NCBI GenBank assembly: GCA_001314545.1
Contig: LIHN01000009.1
Location: forward strand, 124,001-188,000
From: Bacteroidetes bacterium HLUCCA01
GTDB taxonomy: Bacteria; Bacteroidota; Rhodothermia; Balneolales; HLUCCA01
DNA length: 64,000 nucleotides
Reading direction: 5' to 3'
The notes beneath the pieces were generated by a model that was not told where the DNA came from, made no database searches, and saw only the letters and a list, made by a program, of their open reading frames with translations. Below, in pieces: positions 1 to 9,297 of this stretch (the first letter of the stretch is position 1; each line of letters starts with the position of its first letter). Both the position numbers and the translations under genes were made by a program.

Positions 1-441
1 GGCATTCAGTGTGTTTTTGATCCCATCCACACCCTGACGAAAAAACGTTACGGCAAAAACATCGTTCTCACCGCGCAATGGCATGGCAAATGCACCGTAA
101 TCGTACGCAACGATACCACCAAACCGCTCGCTGTGCATATACGCAATTTCACGATGGGTAAGGCGGGAAAGTCCGGCAGGGTTCCAGAAGGCCGCGGTCA
201 CATCCCCGACGAGGGCAACCTGGGCCCCGCCCATACCCATGGCACGGGCTCCGCCTCCTACGGAAAACAGGTCATCGGCGTTGGATACACGCTGAAATTG
301 CTGGGCATACCCCTGACTGTACTGCAAAAAAAACAGTACGAAGGTTACCATCAATAACCTGCAGACACCGGAAGATATCCGATGCGAGGTAAATCGATGT
401 GGGTGAAAACGATGGAAAACAGATGAGCGTGAAAGCCGCAT
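1..441 (-). CDS. PorV/PorQ-family outer-membrane protein, N-terminal part (runs off the left edge)
   Basis: The minus frame open from 441 to the window edge encodes a secretory signal (basic stretch, then hydrophobic VTFVLFFLQYSQGYAQQ) followed by GGGARAMGMGGAQVAL and AAFWNPAGL. These are hallmarks of the PorV/PorQ (UPF0164, FadL-like beta-barrel) family. In Bacteroidota, PorV-type barrels act in type IX secretion and related members are uncharacterised barrels. Only about 147 residues are visible and the C-terminus lies outside the window. The start is uncertain: ATG at 441 gives a long basic n-region, while ATG at 351 gives a short hydrophobic start without basic residues, so I prefer 441. 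The gene lies downstream of the dipeptidase gene but a terminator separates them. Confidence 0.75.
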   Translation of the reverse strand, partial: MRLSRSSVFHRFHPHRFTSHRISSGVCRLLMVTFVLFFLQYSQGYAQQFQRVSNADDLFSVGGGARAMGMGGAQVALVGDVTAAFWNPAGLSRLTHREIAYMHSERFGGIVAYDYGAFAMPLRGENDVFAVTFFRQGVDGIKNTLNA

Positions 442-492
442 GATAGTTGGTTGCAGTGGCGTGAAACTTCAAACTACTCAGAAAAACCCAAT

Positions 493-528
493 AAAAAAAA
501 GTGCCCGAATACTACGTAACGGACACTT
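493..528 (-). terminator. Rho-independent terminator of the dipeptidase gene
   Basis: Read on the minus strand, a 9-bp stem (AAGTGTCCG / CGGGCACTT, one G-T pair) with a 12-base loop is followed directly by a run of eight T. It lies 130 bases past the dipeptidase stop and before the PorV-like start. There is no T-run on the other side, so it works only for minus-strand transcription. Confidence 0.8.
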
Positions 529-660
529 CTGCGTTCGGAATGGACTACCTGGTCTGTGTCATTTAGCCGATACACCGGCGGGCATCGGTCGACAGATGAT
601 ACAGCTGTACCCGATGCGGAAGAACCCGGCATATTCCGGGCACAGCGTGGTCGTTTTTCA

Positions 661-2037
661 CTACGCTTTCACACCCGCCAACACCTCAAAAAAGCGGGCT
701 GAAGTTTTGATTCCACGATGAAAATCTTCCAGAGAAAACTTCTCATTGGGCGAGTGGATAGCATCGCTGTTAAGACCAAAACCCATAAGAATGGAATCGG
801 CACCCAGCACCTTCTTGAAATCCGCCACGATGGGAATAGACCCACCCTCACGGGTAAACAGCGGCTTGCGACCATAAACATCCTCAAAGGCCTGCGATGC
901 AGCCTCCAGACCGTAAAAGTTCAGATCGGTCATGGCGGCATGCCCCCCGTGATGCTCTTCAACCACTACCGTAACACCTGCGGGCGCTATCTGGTGGACA
1001 TAACGGGTGAACAACGCCGCAATTTTCTTCGGATCCTGATCCGGCACCAGTCGCATACTGATTTTGGCCCCGGCTTTGGCCGGCAGCACCGTCTTGGCAC
1101 CCTCGCCCTGATACCCTCCCCAAATTCCGTTCACATCCAGGGTAGGTCGTGAGGATTTTCGCTCAAGTGTGGTATACCCCTTCTCGCCAAAGACCTGCCC
1201 GATGGCAAGCGAATCCTTAAAAGCCTGCTCGTCAAAGGGCAACCGGGCCGACTCCGCGCGCTCCTCATCCGACAAAGCAATCACATCGTCATAGAACCCC
1301 GGAATCTGAACCACACCGTCCTTATCTTTCAGCCCGGCAATGATTTCGCACAGGGCATTCAGCGGATTCTGAACCGCGCCACCATAGGTTCCCGAATGAA
1401 GGTCGCGGTTCGGACCCTGCACATAGACCTGCATGTAGGCCAGCCCCCGAAGTCCGTAGGTAATACTGGGCACGTCTTTGTCGAACATGGAGGTATCCGA
1501 AATCAGCACCATATCACAGGCCAGCATTTCCTTGTGCTCCTGCAGAAAGGGAACCAGATTGGGCGAACCGATTTCCTCCTCACCCTCTATAATGACCTTG
1601 ACGTTCACCGGGAGCCGACCTTCGGTTTTCAGCCAGGACTCAATGGCCTTCACGTGGGTGTACGCCTGTCCCTTGTCGTCACTGGCGCCCCGCGCATACA
1701 CGTCGCCGTTGCGGACCGTTGGCTCAAAAGGCTCGGTTTCCCACAACTCCAGAGGATCCGGCGGCTGCACGTCATAATGCCCGTAGACCAACACCGTAGG
1801 CTTGTCCCGGCCCGCATCCATATACTCACCGTAAACCACAGGATTTCCCGGGGTCTCAAATAACTGAACCCCATTCAGGCCCATCTGATCGAATTGCTCA
1901 CGGATAAACTCCGCCGCCTGGCGCACATCGCCCTTGTTCGAGCTGACTGCACTGATGCTGGGAATGCGGAGCAGGTCAAATAATTCTTGTTCAAAACGCT
2001 CTTTGTGCTGGTCGATGTACTCGAAATAACGTGCCAT
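661..2037 (-). CDS. M20-family metallo-dipeptidase
   Basis: This 458-residue protein belongs to the M20 (CNDP-like dipeptidase) family: cytosolic, di-zinc hydrolysis of dipeptides. Visible family signatures are VYGHYDVQPPDP near residues 84-95 (metal-binding His87 and the Asp two positions on), RGASDDKGQ near 116-124 (bridging Asp), and EGEEEIGS near 151-158 (general-base Glu and ligand Glu). The central lid/dimerisation domain follows (LRGLAYMQVYVQG, then DLHSGTYGG). Length is normal for the family. It has its own terminator downstream, and a 206-base gap separates it from batE upstream. Substrate range cannot be read from sequence. Confidence 0.93.
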   Translation of the reverse strand: MARYFEYIDQHKERFEQELFDLLRIPSISAVSSNKGDVRQAAEFIREQFDQMGLNGVQLFETPGNPVVYGEYMDAGRDKPTVLVYGHYDVQPPDPLELWETEPFEPTVRNGDVYARGASDDKGQAYTHVKAIESWLKTEGRLPVNVKVIIEGEEEIGSPNLVPFLQEHKEMLACDMVLISDTSMFDKDVPSITYGLRGLAYMQVYVQGPNRDLHSGTYGGAVQNPLNALCEIIAGLKDKDGVVQIPGFYDDVIALSDEERAESARLPFDEQAFKDSLAIGQVFGEKGYTTLERKSSRPTLDVNGIWGGYQGEGAKTVLPAKAGAKISMRLVPDQDPKKIAALFTRYVHQIAPAGVTVVVEEHHGGHAAMTDLNFYGLEAASQAFEDVYGRKPLFTREGGSIPIVADFKKVLGADSILMGFGLNSDAIHSPNEKFSLEDFHRGIKTSARFFEVLAGVKA

Positions 2038-2243
2038 AATATTGGTTTGAAAAGGTTTTTATTCAGGTTGCTTCTGCCCGGTGATGCTTGCGCGCCGCAT
2101 CCGGTTCCGATGAAAGGAATATAGCGGTTTCCCCGCTTCAGTGCCGGCTTTATACCGGGCTGCCGGTCGCCTGCCGGCCCGACCGGAGCTGATTTTGCTC
2201 TGCGTACTATTCCCGGCAACTCCGCCGTGGCGGCATACACGGT

Positions 2244-3023
2244 TCAGTGGCGGTACACCGCTTCTGCTGCAATCCACCCTCGTGAACCGTTTACCATCCG
2301 AACGCGTAACCAGCCGCTTTCGGGATCGCTCTCCCGCTGATTTACAATGTACCGGAATCCCTCAAAGCCTGTCTGTATAACTTCCGCATTGACATTGGGC
2401 ATTTCATGGACCTGAGTTTCCCGGACTATTTGCACAGCCTGACTGTAGCCCCGGCTGTAAACCGTCAGGCTCAGACTTACGGTCAGCAGCAAAAGTCCCA
2501 GAACCCCAAGTGAAATTCCTGCAAGCCGGCCACCCTGCCGGAAGCGTTCGCGCAGCCATCCGACGATGAACAGCAATACCCCCGTATTGATCAGCACGAT
2601 GCCTGCAACACTCAGACTGAGGTAGTTGACGTCAAACAAAACCCATTGATTGAGACGTATCCAGGCGAGTTCCGGTAAACGGGCACCGCGACGGGCCAGC
2701 TGTTCCTCCACAAAGTCCATCCCTTCACGGGCAGCAACCGCTGTTTCACTAAATCCTGAGGACTTGTAGAAACTAACCCATGCCAGTCCCAGGCTGTCGA
2801 GACGAACCGCGGCGATTCCTGCGTTCAAGTGCAGAGCGCCACTATGAAATCCCGATTCCTCGATAGCCTGGTATTCGGCCAGCGCCTCGGCCGTACGACC
2901 CTCGCCGAGAAGGTCGTTGGCAAGGACAAATCGTTGCTGGGGGCCGACTATGTCCGAAAGCGCCATCAACGGTGAACTGGCAACTACAAGAAAGCATATC
3001 ATCTGGCACAAAATCCGGTTCAC
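2244..3023 (-). CDS. batE: BatE-like TPR/SH3 membrane protein
   Basis: This 259-residue protein has an N-terminal signal peptide, a TPR-like region (FVLANDLLGEGRTAEALAEY and following), two hydrophobic segments around residues 135-157 and 166-188, and a C-terminal bacterial SH3-like region ending GWIAAEAVYRH. This layout matches BatE of the Bacteroides aerotolerance cluster. The start codon overlaps the batD stop by 4 bases, so the genes are translationally coupled. Bat proteins are thought to form a cell-envelope complex with a MoxR ATPase and VWA proteins; their biochemical role is not settled. Neither moxR nor batA/batB is present in this neighbourhood. Confidence 0.8.
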   Translation of the reverse strand: MNRILCQMICFLVVASSPLMALSDIVGPQQRFVLANDLLGEGRTAEALAEYQAIEESGFHSGALHLNAGIAAVRLDSLGLAWVSFYKSSGFSETAVAAREGMDFVEEQLARRGARLPELAWIRLNQWVLFDVNYLSLSVAGIVLINTGVLLFIVGWLRERFRQGGRLAGISLGVLGLLLLTVSLSLTVYSRGYSQAVQIVRETQVHEMPNVNAEVIQTGFEGFRYIVNQRESDPESGWLRVRMVNGSRGWIAAEAVYRH

Positions 3024-4825
3024 AAGGCCTCCGTAAGTGATCGGACCAGTACCTGAGCCTGCTCCAGTTCATAGCTTAAGTTCTCCCTGGCCGTCACGGG
3101 TGCAAAACGAATGGTACTGCACTTGGTGAGAATGCGCTCAACCTGGCGAATAACGGCCTGATCAACGTTCTTTTCACGCAAATAACGCAGGATATCCTGA
3201 TCGGAATGTCCGGCCTCCGGAAGGTCTAACCGATCGGTAACCACCCGGTAAACAACGGTATGAATTCCGGCCATGACCTGTTTTACATCGCCGGATTGCC
3301 CCGCCAGCTCCCGGAGTCGTTTCAGTTCAGCCAATGCCGCCTCGCCGGCCCGCACCCGTCGGGCATAGGAGGTATCGTTGCGAAGCCGGTCATCTTCCTG
3401 CTTTTTCTTCCAGGCAAGTACCAGCAGCAGCATCGGAACCAGCACGCCGGCGTACAGCCACCACTGTTCCCAGACCGGCACTGCAGCCACAGGTCGCCAT
3501 CGCACAACGCCGCTGACCGGACCCACTCCCAGGCGTTGTTCACGGGTCGAAGTCACGGCCGCACCGGCATCCTCGGCTACATTGATTACCCCCGCCGGCA
3601 ACGTCACCGTTACATAGCTTCGCCGGTCGGGATTGTAGTAGGCCATCTGCGTGGCCGGAATTTCATAGGTACCGGGTCGGCGCACAATCATGATATCACG
3701 GAAGGTCCGGGTTCCGCTCAACCCGTTCACCGACCGGTTCAGGTTCAGGTTTTCCTGAGGCTGAAATATCTCAAAAACATCAGGAAGCTCGTATTCCGGT
3801 TTACTGATGAGTGCGAGGTTGCCGTTGCCGGAGATTTCGGTGATGATTTCAAGGGCTTCGCCGGTAGTAACCGTCGAGGGCGTGATACGCCGGGTCATGG
3901 TGAAATTGCCTACCGCTCCGATGGTGGCGCGGTTTCCGGCGTCGGGCAGTCGGCGCACGGTCACTTCAACGGGCTGGGTTTTGAGCTCAACGGTGCGCTG
4001 ATTGGTACCAAACCCTCCGAAAAAGCTTCCGAAAGGATCGTTGGCACGGGCTCCGGTGCGAAGCGTGGTGGTTACGGTCGCCTCGCCAATGGTCAACGGT
4101 CCGGACCTGCTGGCAAACAGGGCATGGCGCAAAAGGACCGCTTTTCGGTAACGTTCACCTCCCAGAATGACGGATTCAGCCTGCGGCGAGGACCCGTCGC
4201 TCAGATTCTCCTTCCAGAACCCGTCGGTTGCCCAGGAGCTGCCGGTCTGGTAACTCACAATCTCAATGGAATTCCTGAAATAAATCACCAGATCTGCAAA
4301 AATCTGCTGCCCGACCACAGGATTTTGCTCTGACACCTCCATCTGCACATAGATATCGGGGCGTTGCTGCCCGGCCGATCCCTGCTGCGCAGTCCCCTGC
4401 TGATTGCCCGCTGGATTATTACGGTCTACAATCGTGTATGAGACCGGTTCGGTCTGCATGCGGTCTCCATCCACAGTGACCGTCACCGATGGGAACTCAA
4501 AGGTACCGGCCGTTTCAGCCACAAACGACCAGGTATAACTGTAGCTGCGGGTGGCCACGCCGTTGATCAGGGAATACTGCGTACTGGTGGATGGCTGCAC
4601 TGAGATAGACCGCAGCCCCGGGATGAGCGCTGGAAGAGTGGGCCGGGAAACATTGCGGAAGCTGTCGCCCCGAACCTCAATGCGAATAGTGACGCGTTCA
4701 CCTGTCAGAATCCGGGTCTCGCTGAAACTGGTAACCACACGCACATCGTTGGCCTGCGCGCTCACAGCAAGCAGCCCTAGAATCAGCGTAAACAGAACAG
4801 TGTAAGTCCTACCAGTCTTTGGCAT
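3020..4825 (-). CDS. batD: BatD-like periplasmic protein
   Basis: This 601-residue protein has a signal peptide (LFTLILGLLAVSAQA), a long beta-rich periplasmic region starting VRVVTSFSETRILTGERVTI (the typical BatD opening), one membrane segment near residues 455-472 (WWLYAGVLVPMLLLVLAW) and a cytoplasmic tail of about 125 residues. Length and order of parts match BatD of Bacteroidota. Its start lies inside the 3-prime end of batC (17-base overlap) and its stop overlaps the batE start, so batC-batD-batE form one tightly packed operon. A structural or adaptor role in the envelope is inferred from the family. Confidence 0.88.
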   Translation of the reverse strand: MPKTGRTYTVLFTLILGLLAVSAQANDVRVVTSFSETRILTGERVTIRIEVRGDSFRNVSRPTLPALIPGLRSISVQPSTSTQYSLINGVATRSYSYTWSFVAETAGTFEFPSVTVTVDGDRMQTEPVSYTIVDRNNPAGNQQGTAQQGSAGQQRPDIYVQMEVSEQNPVVGQQIFADLVIYFRNSIEIVSYQTGSSWATDGFWKENLSDGSSPQAESVILGGERYRKAVLLRHALFASRSGPLTIGEATVTTTLRTGARANDPFGSFFGGFGTNQRTVELKTQPVEVTVRRLPDAGNRATIGAVGNFTMTRRITPSTVTTGEALEIITEISGNGNLALISKPEYELPDVFEIFQPQENLNLNRSVNGLSGTRTFRDIMIVRRPGTYEIPATQMAYYNPDRRSYVTVTLPAGVINVAEDAGAAVTSTREQRLGVGPVSGVVRWRPVAAVPVWEQWWLYAGVLVPMLLLVLAWKKKQEDDRLRNDTSYARRVRAGEAALAELKRLRELAGQSGDVKQVMAGIHTVVYRVVTDRLDLPEAGHSDQDILRYLREKNVDQAVIRQVERILTKCSTIRFAPVTARENLSYELEQAQVLVRSLTEAL

Positions 4826-5543
4826 GACGTTGGTTTTGCGGGACCTGGTTTTTGTGGAAATCTTTGAGGAGATCTTCTTCTTTGTTGTTCAGCGCATTCA
4901 ACAGACGTTCTGCATCTTCCCGGGTCATTTCGTCGGGGTTTGGCTCACCCGACTGCTGGTTTTGGTCGGTTGAATCCTGCTGATCACCTTCTTGCTCCGA
5001 CTCAGAATCCTGCTGGTTTTCATCCTCACCCTGCTGGTCATTCTGGTCTTGCTGTTGCTGCTGCGACGGCTGCTCATCGTTTTGCTGCTGTTCCTGATCC
5101 TCGTCGCTGTTGTCCTGCGGCTGGTTTTGCTGCTGCTGTTGCTGCTGTTGTAGGTTTCGATTGGCCAGCTCGAAATTAAACTTCGCCTCTTCATCATCCG
5201 GGTTTTGGCGCAGTGCACGGCGGAAGCTTTCAGCGGCCTGATCCCACTGCTGCTGCTCACCCAGAATATTTCCGATGTTGTAGTCGGCCAGGGCCCGGTC
5301 CTGAGGCGAATTGGTCTGACTCCGGAATTGCTCGTAGGCTTCCACAGCTTCCTGAAATTTCTGCTGCCTGGCGAGCGCATTACCCAGGTTGAAATGCAGC
5401 CTCGCGTCATCCGGGTTTTCATCAATAGCTTGCCGGAACGCCTGCTCAGCAGCCGCAAAGTCACCCCGTTCATAGGCTTCATTCCCGTTTCGGGCCCCAT
5501 CCGGCGTGAGCAACAACATCGATAGTATCAGCAGTAATTTCAT
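4809..5543 (-). CDS. batC: BatC-like TPR protein with Gln/acid-rich tail
   Basis: This 244-residue protein has a signal peptide and then three tetratricopeptide repeats (GNEAYERGDFAAAEQAFRQA; LGNALARQQKFQEAVEAY; NIGNILGEQQQWDQAAESF). A low-complexity segment from about residue 132 to 205, made of Gln, Asp, Glu and Asn, follows, and the C-terminus is NQRHAKDW. TPR plus acidic/polar tail in front of batD is the standard BatC layout. The glutamine run is encoded by mixed CAG/CAA codons at 5041-5160, visible on the plus strand as CTG/TTG repeats, which may be prone to length changes. It is the first gene of the bat operon, 81 bases after yebC. Confidence 0.82.
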   Translation of the reverse strand: MKLLLILSMLLLTPDGARNGNEAYERGDFAAAEQAFRQAIDENPDDARLHFNLGNALARQQKFQEAVEAYEQFRSQTNSPQDRALADYNIGNILGEQQQWDQAAESFRRALRQNPDDEEAKFNFELANRNLQQQQQQQQNQPQDNSDEDQEQQQNDEQPSQQQQQDQNDQQGEDENQQDSESEQEGDQQDSTDQNQQSGEPNPDEMTREDAERLLNALNNKEEDLLKDFHKNQVPQNQRHAKDW

Positions 5544-5624
5544 AGCATTGCGTTAACGTTGCAGCAGGCATTTTATGATAGAAACTCCACCATAGAAACG
5601 CCTGCAGGCATCAACTTTTTTCCA

Positions 5625-6380
5625 TCACATTTTTTCGGCGGCGGCAATGGCGATCTCGTCCATCTCCATATTATTGAACACATTGGCCACATCGTCATTG
5701 TCTTCCAGCTTCTCCATCAACCGGAAGTTGGCCGTGGCCGTTTCTTCATCCACTTTAACCATGGTTCCGGGAATGTACTGGAGCTCTGCGGAAGCAACGG
5801 TGTAACCCGCCTGTTCCAGGGCTGTACGCACCACAAACAAATCTTCACGAAGGGTGTGTATTTCAAAGACATCGTCTTCAGACCTGATGTCTTGTGCACC
5901 GGCATCGATGGCGGCAAGGGTGAGTTCATCTTCATCAACCCCATCCTGCTTCACCGTAATAATCCCCTTACGCTCAAACATATAGGCGACCGAACCGCTG
6001 GTACCCATACTGGCTCCGTACTTTGAAAAAATATGACGGACTTCGCCGGCCGTCCGGTTGGTGTTGTCGGAGGTGGCCTCTACCATATAGGCAATACCAC
6101 CGGGGCCGTATCCCTCGTAGAGAAGTTCAACGTACTGCGCCGCGTCTTTATCGTCGCCAACACCCTTTTTGACAGCCCGTTCGATGTTGTCTTTGGGCAT
6201 ATTGGCAGCCTTGGCAGCCTCAATGGCAAGGCTCAGTCTGGGATTTCCGGCGGGATCTCCACCGCCTTCCCGGGCCGAAACGTTGATTTCACGGATGATT
6301 TTGGTCCATACCTTCGATTTTGCCGCGTCTACTACGGCTTTTCTGCGTTTGATATTGGCCCATTTTGAGTGTCCTGCCAT
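5625..6380 (-). CDS. yebC: YebC/PmpR-family protein
   Basis: This 251-residue protein opens with MAGHSKWANIKRRKA, the nearly invariant start of YebC/PmpR/TACO1 proteins, and continues with AREGGGDPAGNPRL and AKAANMPKDNIERAVKKG. Members have been described as DNA-binding regulators and, more recently, as translation factors that help ribosomes at difficult proline stretches; sequence alone does not choose between the two. Full length, and it leads the minus-strand group ahead of batC. The distance to batC is short enough for shared transcription. Confidence 0.95.
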   Translation of the reverse strand: MAGHSKWANIKRRKAVVDAAKSKVWTKIIREINVSAREGGGDPAGNPRLSLAIEAAKAANMPKDNIERAVKKGVGDDKDAAQYVELLYEGYGPGGIAYMVEATSDNTNRTAGEVRHIFSKYGASMGTSGSVAYMFERKGIITVKQDGVDEDELTLAAIDAGAQDIRSEDDVFEIHTLREDLFVVRTALEQAGYTVASAELQYIPGTMVKVDEETATANFRLMEKLEDNDDVANVFNNMEMDEIAIAAAEKM

Positions 6381-6959
6381 AATGTATCAGAGAAATTTGA
6401 TTGAAAGTTGGAGGGCGTGCTGTGCGGGAGTGCTCCGCTTCGACCTGCACCGTGTCTCCGGATTAATCCGCCCTGCGGACAGGGTCAACTTCGCTGTGCA
6501 CCCCGGGAAGTTCTGCGCGTGCGGGTGTTCACCTTCATGAATCAGCTGCTCCACAGATATGTTGAAACCCCTGCCGGTGCGACCACTGCAGCCCGGGTGG
6601 CTAAGATACACAATAAGGACAACATCGTCGAGGTTCCCGGCGGAACTTTACGTTCAGGATTGCAATCAGGTCTTGCACCGCCTCGCAAGGTCACCTCGCC
6701 GGGTAAGCTCACCAGCTCGCCGGATCATCCCAAGCTTACCCCGCCTCGCAGGGTCACCACACAGGGTAAGCTCATCAGCTCACCTCGCCGGGTCACCCCA
6801 AGCAAACGCCGCCTCGCCGGATCACATCAGCGGGTCAGCTAAACCCGGGTCACCTCGCCCTTGCACTTCCTCACCGGAACGAAATCGACCGGAGTCTTGT
6901 GTTAACTAATGGTATATTTAGAAGGTATGATTCAGACTTCAGCATAAACCCAGCGTTTT
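6381..6959. repeat. Gene-free spacer with a degenerate GC-rich repeat cluster (about 6650-6870)
   Basis: The spacer separates divergent yebC and bshA. Between about 6675 and 6870 a motif of the form CCTCGCMRGGTCACC recurs at least five times with variants (for example CGCCTCGCAAGGTCACC, CGCCTCGCAGGGTCACC, ACCTCGCCGGGTCACC). It is interleaved with GGGTAAGCTCA copies and one inverted AGCTTACCC. Short open frames through it show no family features and look like repeat translations. I see no tRNA or riboswitch here. The bases just before bshA are AT-rich and likely hold its promoter. Confidence 0.6.
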
Positions 6960-8117
6960 ATGAATATAGGAATAGTAGGATACCCTACCTATGGTGGAAG
7001 TGGTGTTGTTGCCACGGAACTCAGCAAGGGACTGGCCCGGCGCGGTCACAAAGTGCACTTCATGAGCTACGCCCGTCCGCACCGACTCAACGGATTTGAA
7101 ACCAACATCTCCTTCCATGAAGTCACCATCAATGCCTATCCGCTGTTTGAGTACCCGCCCTACGACCTTGCCCTGGCCAGCCACATGGTCAACCTGATTG
7201 AATACCAGAAACTCGACCTTCTGCACGTACACTACGCCATTCCCCATACCACCAGTGCGTTTCTGGCCAAACAGATACTAGGTCCCAAAGCCGCCCACGT
7301 ACCCATCATTACCACCCTGCACGGAACCGATATCACCATTGTAGGCAGTGATCCCAGTTACCTGCCGGTCGTGAATTTCTCCATTAATCAAAGCGACGGC
7401 GTTACCGCGGTGTCCGGCTACCTTCGGGATGAAACCTACATGCGTTTCGAGATCGACAACGCCATCGAGGTAATACCCAATTTCGTTGACCTCGAGCGTT
7501 TCAAACGGGATGCCAAAGAACGTTGCCGCAAATCTATCGTTCAGGGCGATGAAAAAATCATCACCCATGTCAGCAACTTCCGCAAGGTAAAACGCGTGAC
7601 CGATGTGGCCGAGACCTTCAGTCGGGTGCTGAAGTCCGGCATCCGGGCTAAACTGCTGTTTGTAGGCGACGGTCCGGAGCGCTCGACGGTAGAAGCGATG
7701 TGCCGCGACCTGGGCTGCTGTGAGCACGTCCGTTTTCTGGGCAAACAGGAAAACGTAGAAGAGATTCTGTCCATTTCAGACGCTTTCATGATGCCCTCCG
7801 CCTCCGAAACCTTCGGTCTGGCCGCCCTGGAGGCCATGAGCTGCGGTGTACCGGTCATTAGTTCCGATGTGGGCGGACTGCCGGAACTTAACCTGGACGG
7901 CAAAACTGGTTTTGTTTGCAAATTAGGCGATGTAGATGCCATGGCCGACCGCGCCATAGCCATGCTGAGTAATCCGGAACTGCATCAAAAAATGCAGCTT
8001 GCAGCACGGAAACGCGCCGAAGATTTCGAGCAGGATCACGTTGTGGCCATGTATGAAGCCTACTATCAGAAGGTCACAGAACGTCTTAAAAAAAGAGCAG
8101 GGCTTACAGCCGGCTGA
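6960..8117 (+). CDS. bshA: N-acetyl-alpha-D-glucosaminyl L-malate synthase BshA
   Basis: This 385-residue GT4-family glycosyltransferase catalyses the first step of bacillithiol synthesis, joining GlcNAc from UDP-GlcNAc to L-malate in the cytosol. It has the BshA opening NIGIVGYPTYGGSGVVAT, the segment HVHYAIPHTTSAFLA, and the C-terminal donor-site motif SASETFGLAALEAMSCGVPV. Length matches the family. The next gene, 58 bases downstream, is a GCS2-type carboxylate-amine ligase, so the pair may share a transcript. bshB and bshC are not in the window. Confidence 0.93.
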   Translation: MNIGIVGYPTYGGSGVVATELSKGLARRGHKVHFMSYARPHRLNGFETNISFHEVTINAYPLFEYPPYDLALASHMVNLIEYQKLDLLHVHYAIPHTTSAFLAKQILGPKAAHVPIITTLHGTDITIVGSDPSYLPVVNFSINQSDGVTAVSGYLRDETYMRFEIDNAIEVIPNFVDLERFKRDAKERCRKSIVQGDEKIITHVSNFRKVKRVTDVAETFSRVLKSGIRAKLLFVGDGPERSTVEAMCRDLGCCEHVRFLGKQENVEEILSISDAFMMPSASETFGLAALEAMSCGVPVISSDVGGLPELNLDGKTGFVCKLGDVDAMADRAIAMLSNPELHQKMQLAARKRAEDFEQDHVVAMYEAYYQKVTERLKKRAGLTAG

Positions 8118-8175
8118 CAGCTTGCTTTTCGCACTCCTTTACCTATATTAATCCGATCGGTCCAGAAGTCACACC

Positions 8176-9297
8176 ATGAAAGTCATGTCAAGGCAAATCA
8201 ACAACTTCTCCATCGGCATTGAGGAGGAGTACCTTATTGTAGATCCCAATACCGGGGAGCTCAGCTCGGCTATTGAAAACATCCTTAAAGACGGGCATGA
8301 CAAACTGGGCAACCATATAGCCACCGAAATGTTGCAGTGTCAGGTAGAGGTTGCAACGCCCGTGGCCGACTCCATACAGGAAGCCCGTGAGAAAATCATC
8401 CATGCCCGCAAAACCGTGCATGACATAGCGCAAAGCCACGGTCTGGCCATCATCGCAGCAGGAACCCATCCCTTTTCCAAGTGGGCCAATCAGAATATCA
8501 CCGAACGGACCCGCTACCTGGGGCTGGTCACCGAGAACAAGGTCCTCGCCCGACAGCTGCTCATCTGCGGCATGCACATGCATGTCGGTCTTGAAGACGA
8601 CGATCTGCGAATTGATCTGATGAACCAGCTCAGTTACTTCTGCCCGCATTTACTGGCGTTATCTGCCAGCTCACCCTTCTGGGATGGCTATGATACCGGC
8701 CTTCAATCGTACCGTTCGGTCGTTTTCGAAGCCCTTCCGCGTACCGGTATCCCGCCGCGGCTGCGCTCCTGGGGCGATTACATGGAATACATTGACGTAG
8801 CCATGAAAACCAACTGCATCGACGAACCCACCAAAATACGCTGGGATCTGCGTCCCTCGCCCAAGTTCCCGACGCTGGAATACCGTATCTGCGATGTATG
8901 CACCAAGGTTGACGAAGCCATTGCTATTTGTGCACTTAAGATTGCTCTGGTAGCAAAACTTCTGAAGCTCAGAAGGAATAATATGTCGTGGCGGGTGTAC
9001 CGCAAGGAGCTCATTCAGGAAAACAAATGGAGGGCGGTACGCTATGGTTTGAACGGCAAACTGCTGGATCTGGGTCGCAAACGCGAAGTTGATGCCAAAA
9101 AATTGATATTTGAACTGCTTACTTTTGTGGATGACGTGCTGGATGAAGTTGGCATTCGCGATGAAGTTTCCTACATCCACAACATCGTGACGGAAGGAAA
9201 CTCGGCCGACCGGCAGCTGCGTGTTTTTGAGCAAACCGGCGAAATGAAGGCCGTGGTTGACCACCTCATAAAAGAAACGGTGCAAGGGGTAGCGTAG
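8176..9297 (+). CDS. Carboxylate-amine ligase, GCS2/YbdK family
   Basis: This 373-residue protein has the YbdK-type opening FSIGIEEEYLIVDPNTGEL and conserved segments GTHPFSKWANQNIT, GMHMHVGLEDDDLRID and EYRICDVCTKVDEAIA. The family (glutamate-cysteine ligase type 2 fold) forms amide bonds with ATP; YbdK itself has weak glutamate-cysteine ligase activity and most members have unknown substrates. Placement directly after bshA hints at low-molecular-weight thiol metabolism, but that is inference. A second ATG three codons in (MSRQINN) is an equally good start. Confidence 0.88.
   Translation: MKVMSRQINNFSIGIEEEYLIVDPNTGELSSAIENILKDGHDKLGNHIATEMLQCQVEVATPVADSIQEAREKIIHARKTVHDIAQSHGLAIIAAGTHPFSKWANQNITERTRYLGLVTENKVLARQLLICGMHMHVGLEDDDLRIDLMNQLSYFCPHLLALSASSPFWDGYDTGLQSYRSVVFEALPRTGIPPRLRSWGDYMEYIDVAMKTNCIDEPTKIRWDLRPSPKFPTLEYRICDVCTKVDEAIAICALKIALVAKLLKLRRNNMSWRVYRKELIQENKWRAVRYGLNGKLLDLGRKREVDAKKLIFELLTFVDDVLDEVGIRDEVSYIHNIVTEGNSADRQLRVFEQTGEMKAVVDHLIKETVQGVA

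Noticed and set aside
6408-6909. Plus-strand open frames in the repeat region before bshA
   Set aside because: Their translations are Ser/Pro/Arg-rich readings of the DNA repeat with no start context or family similarity.
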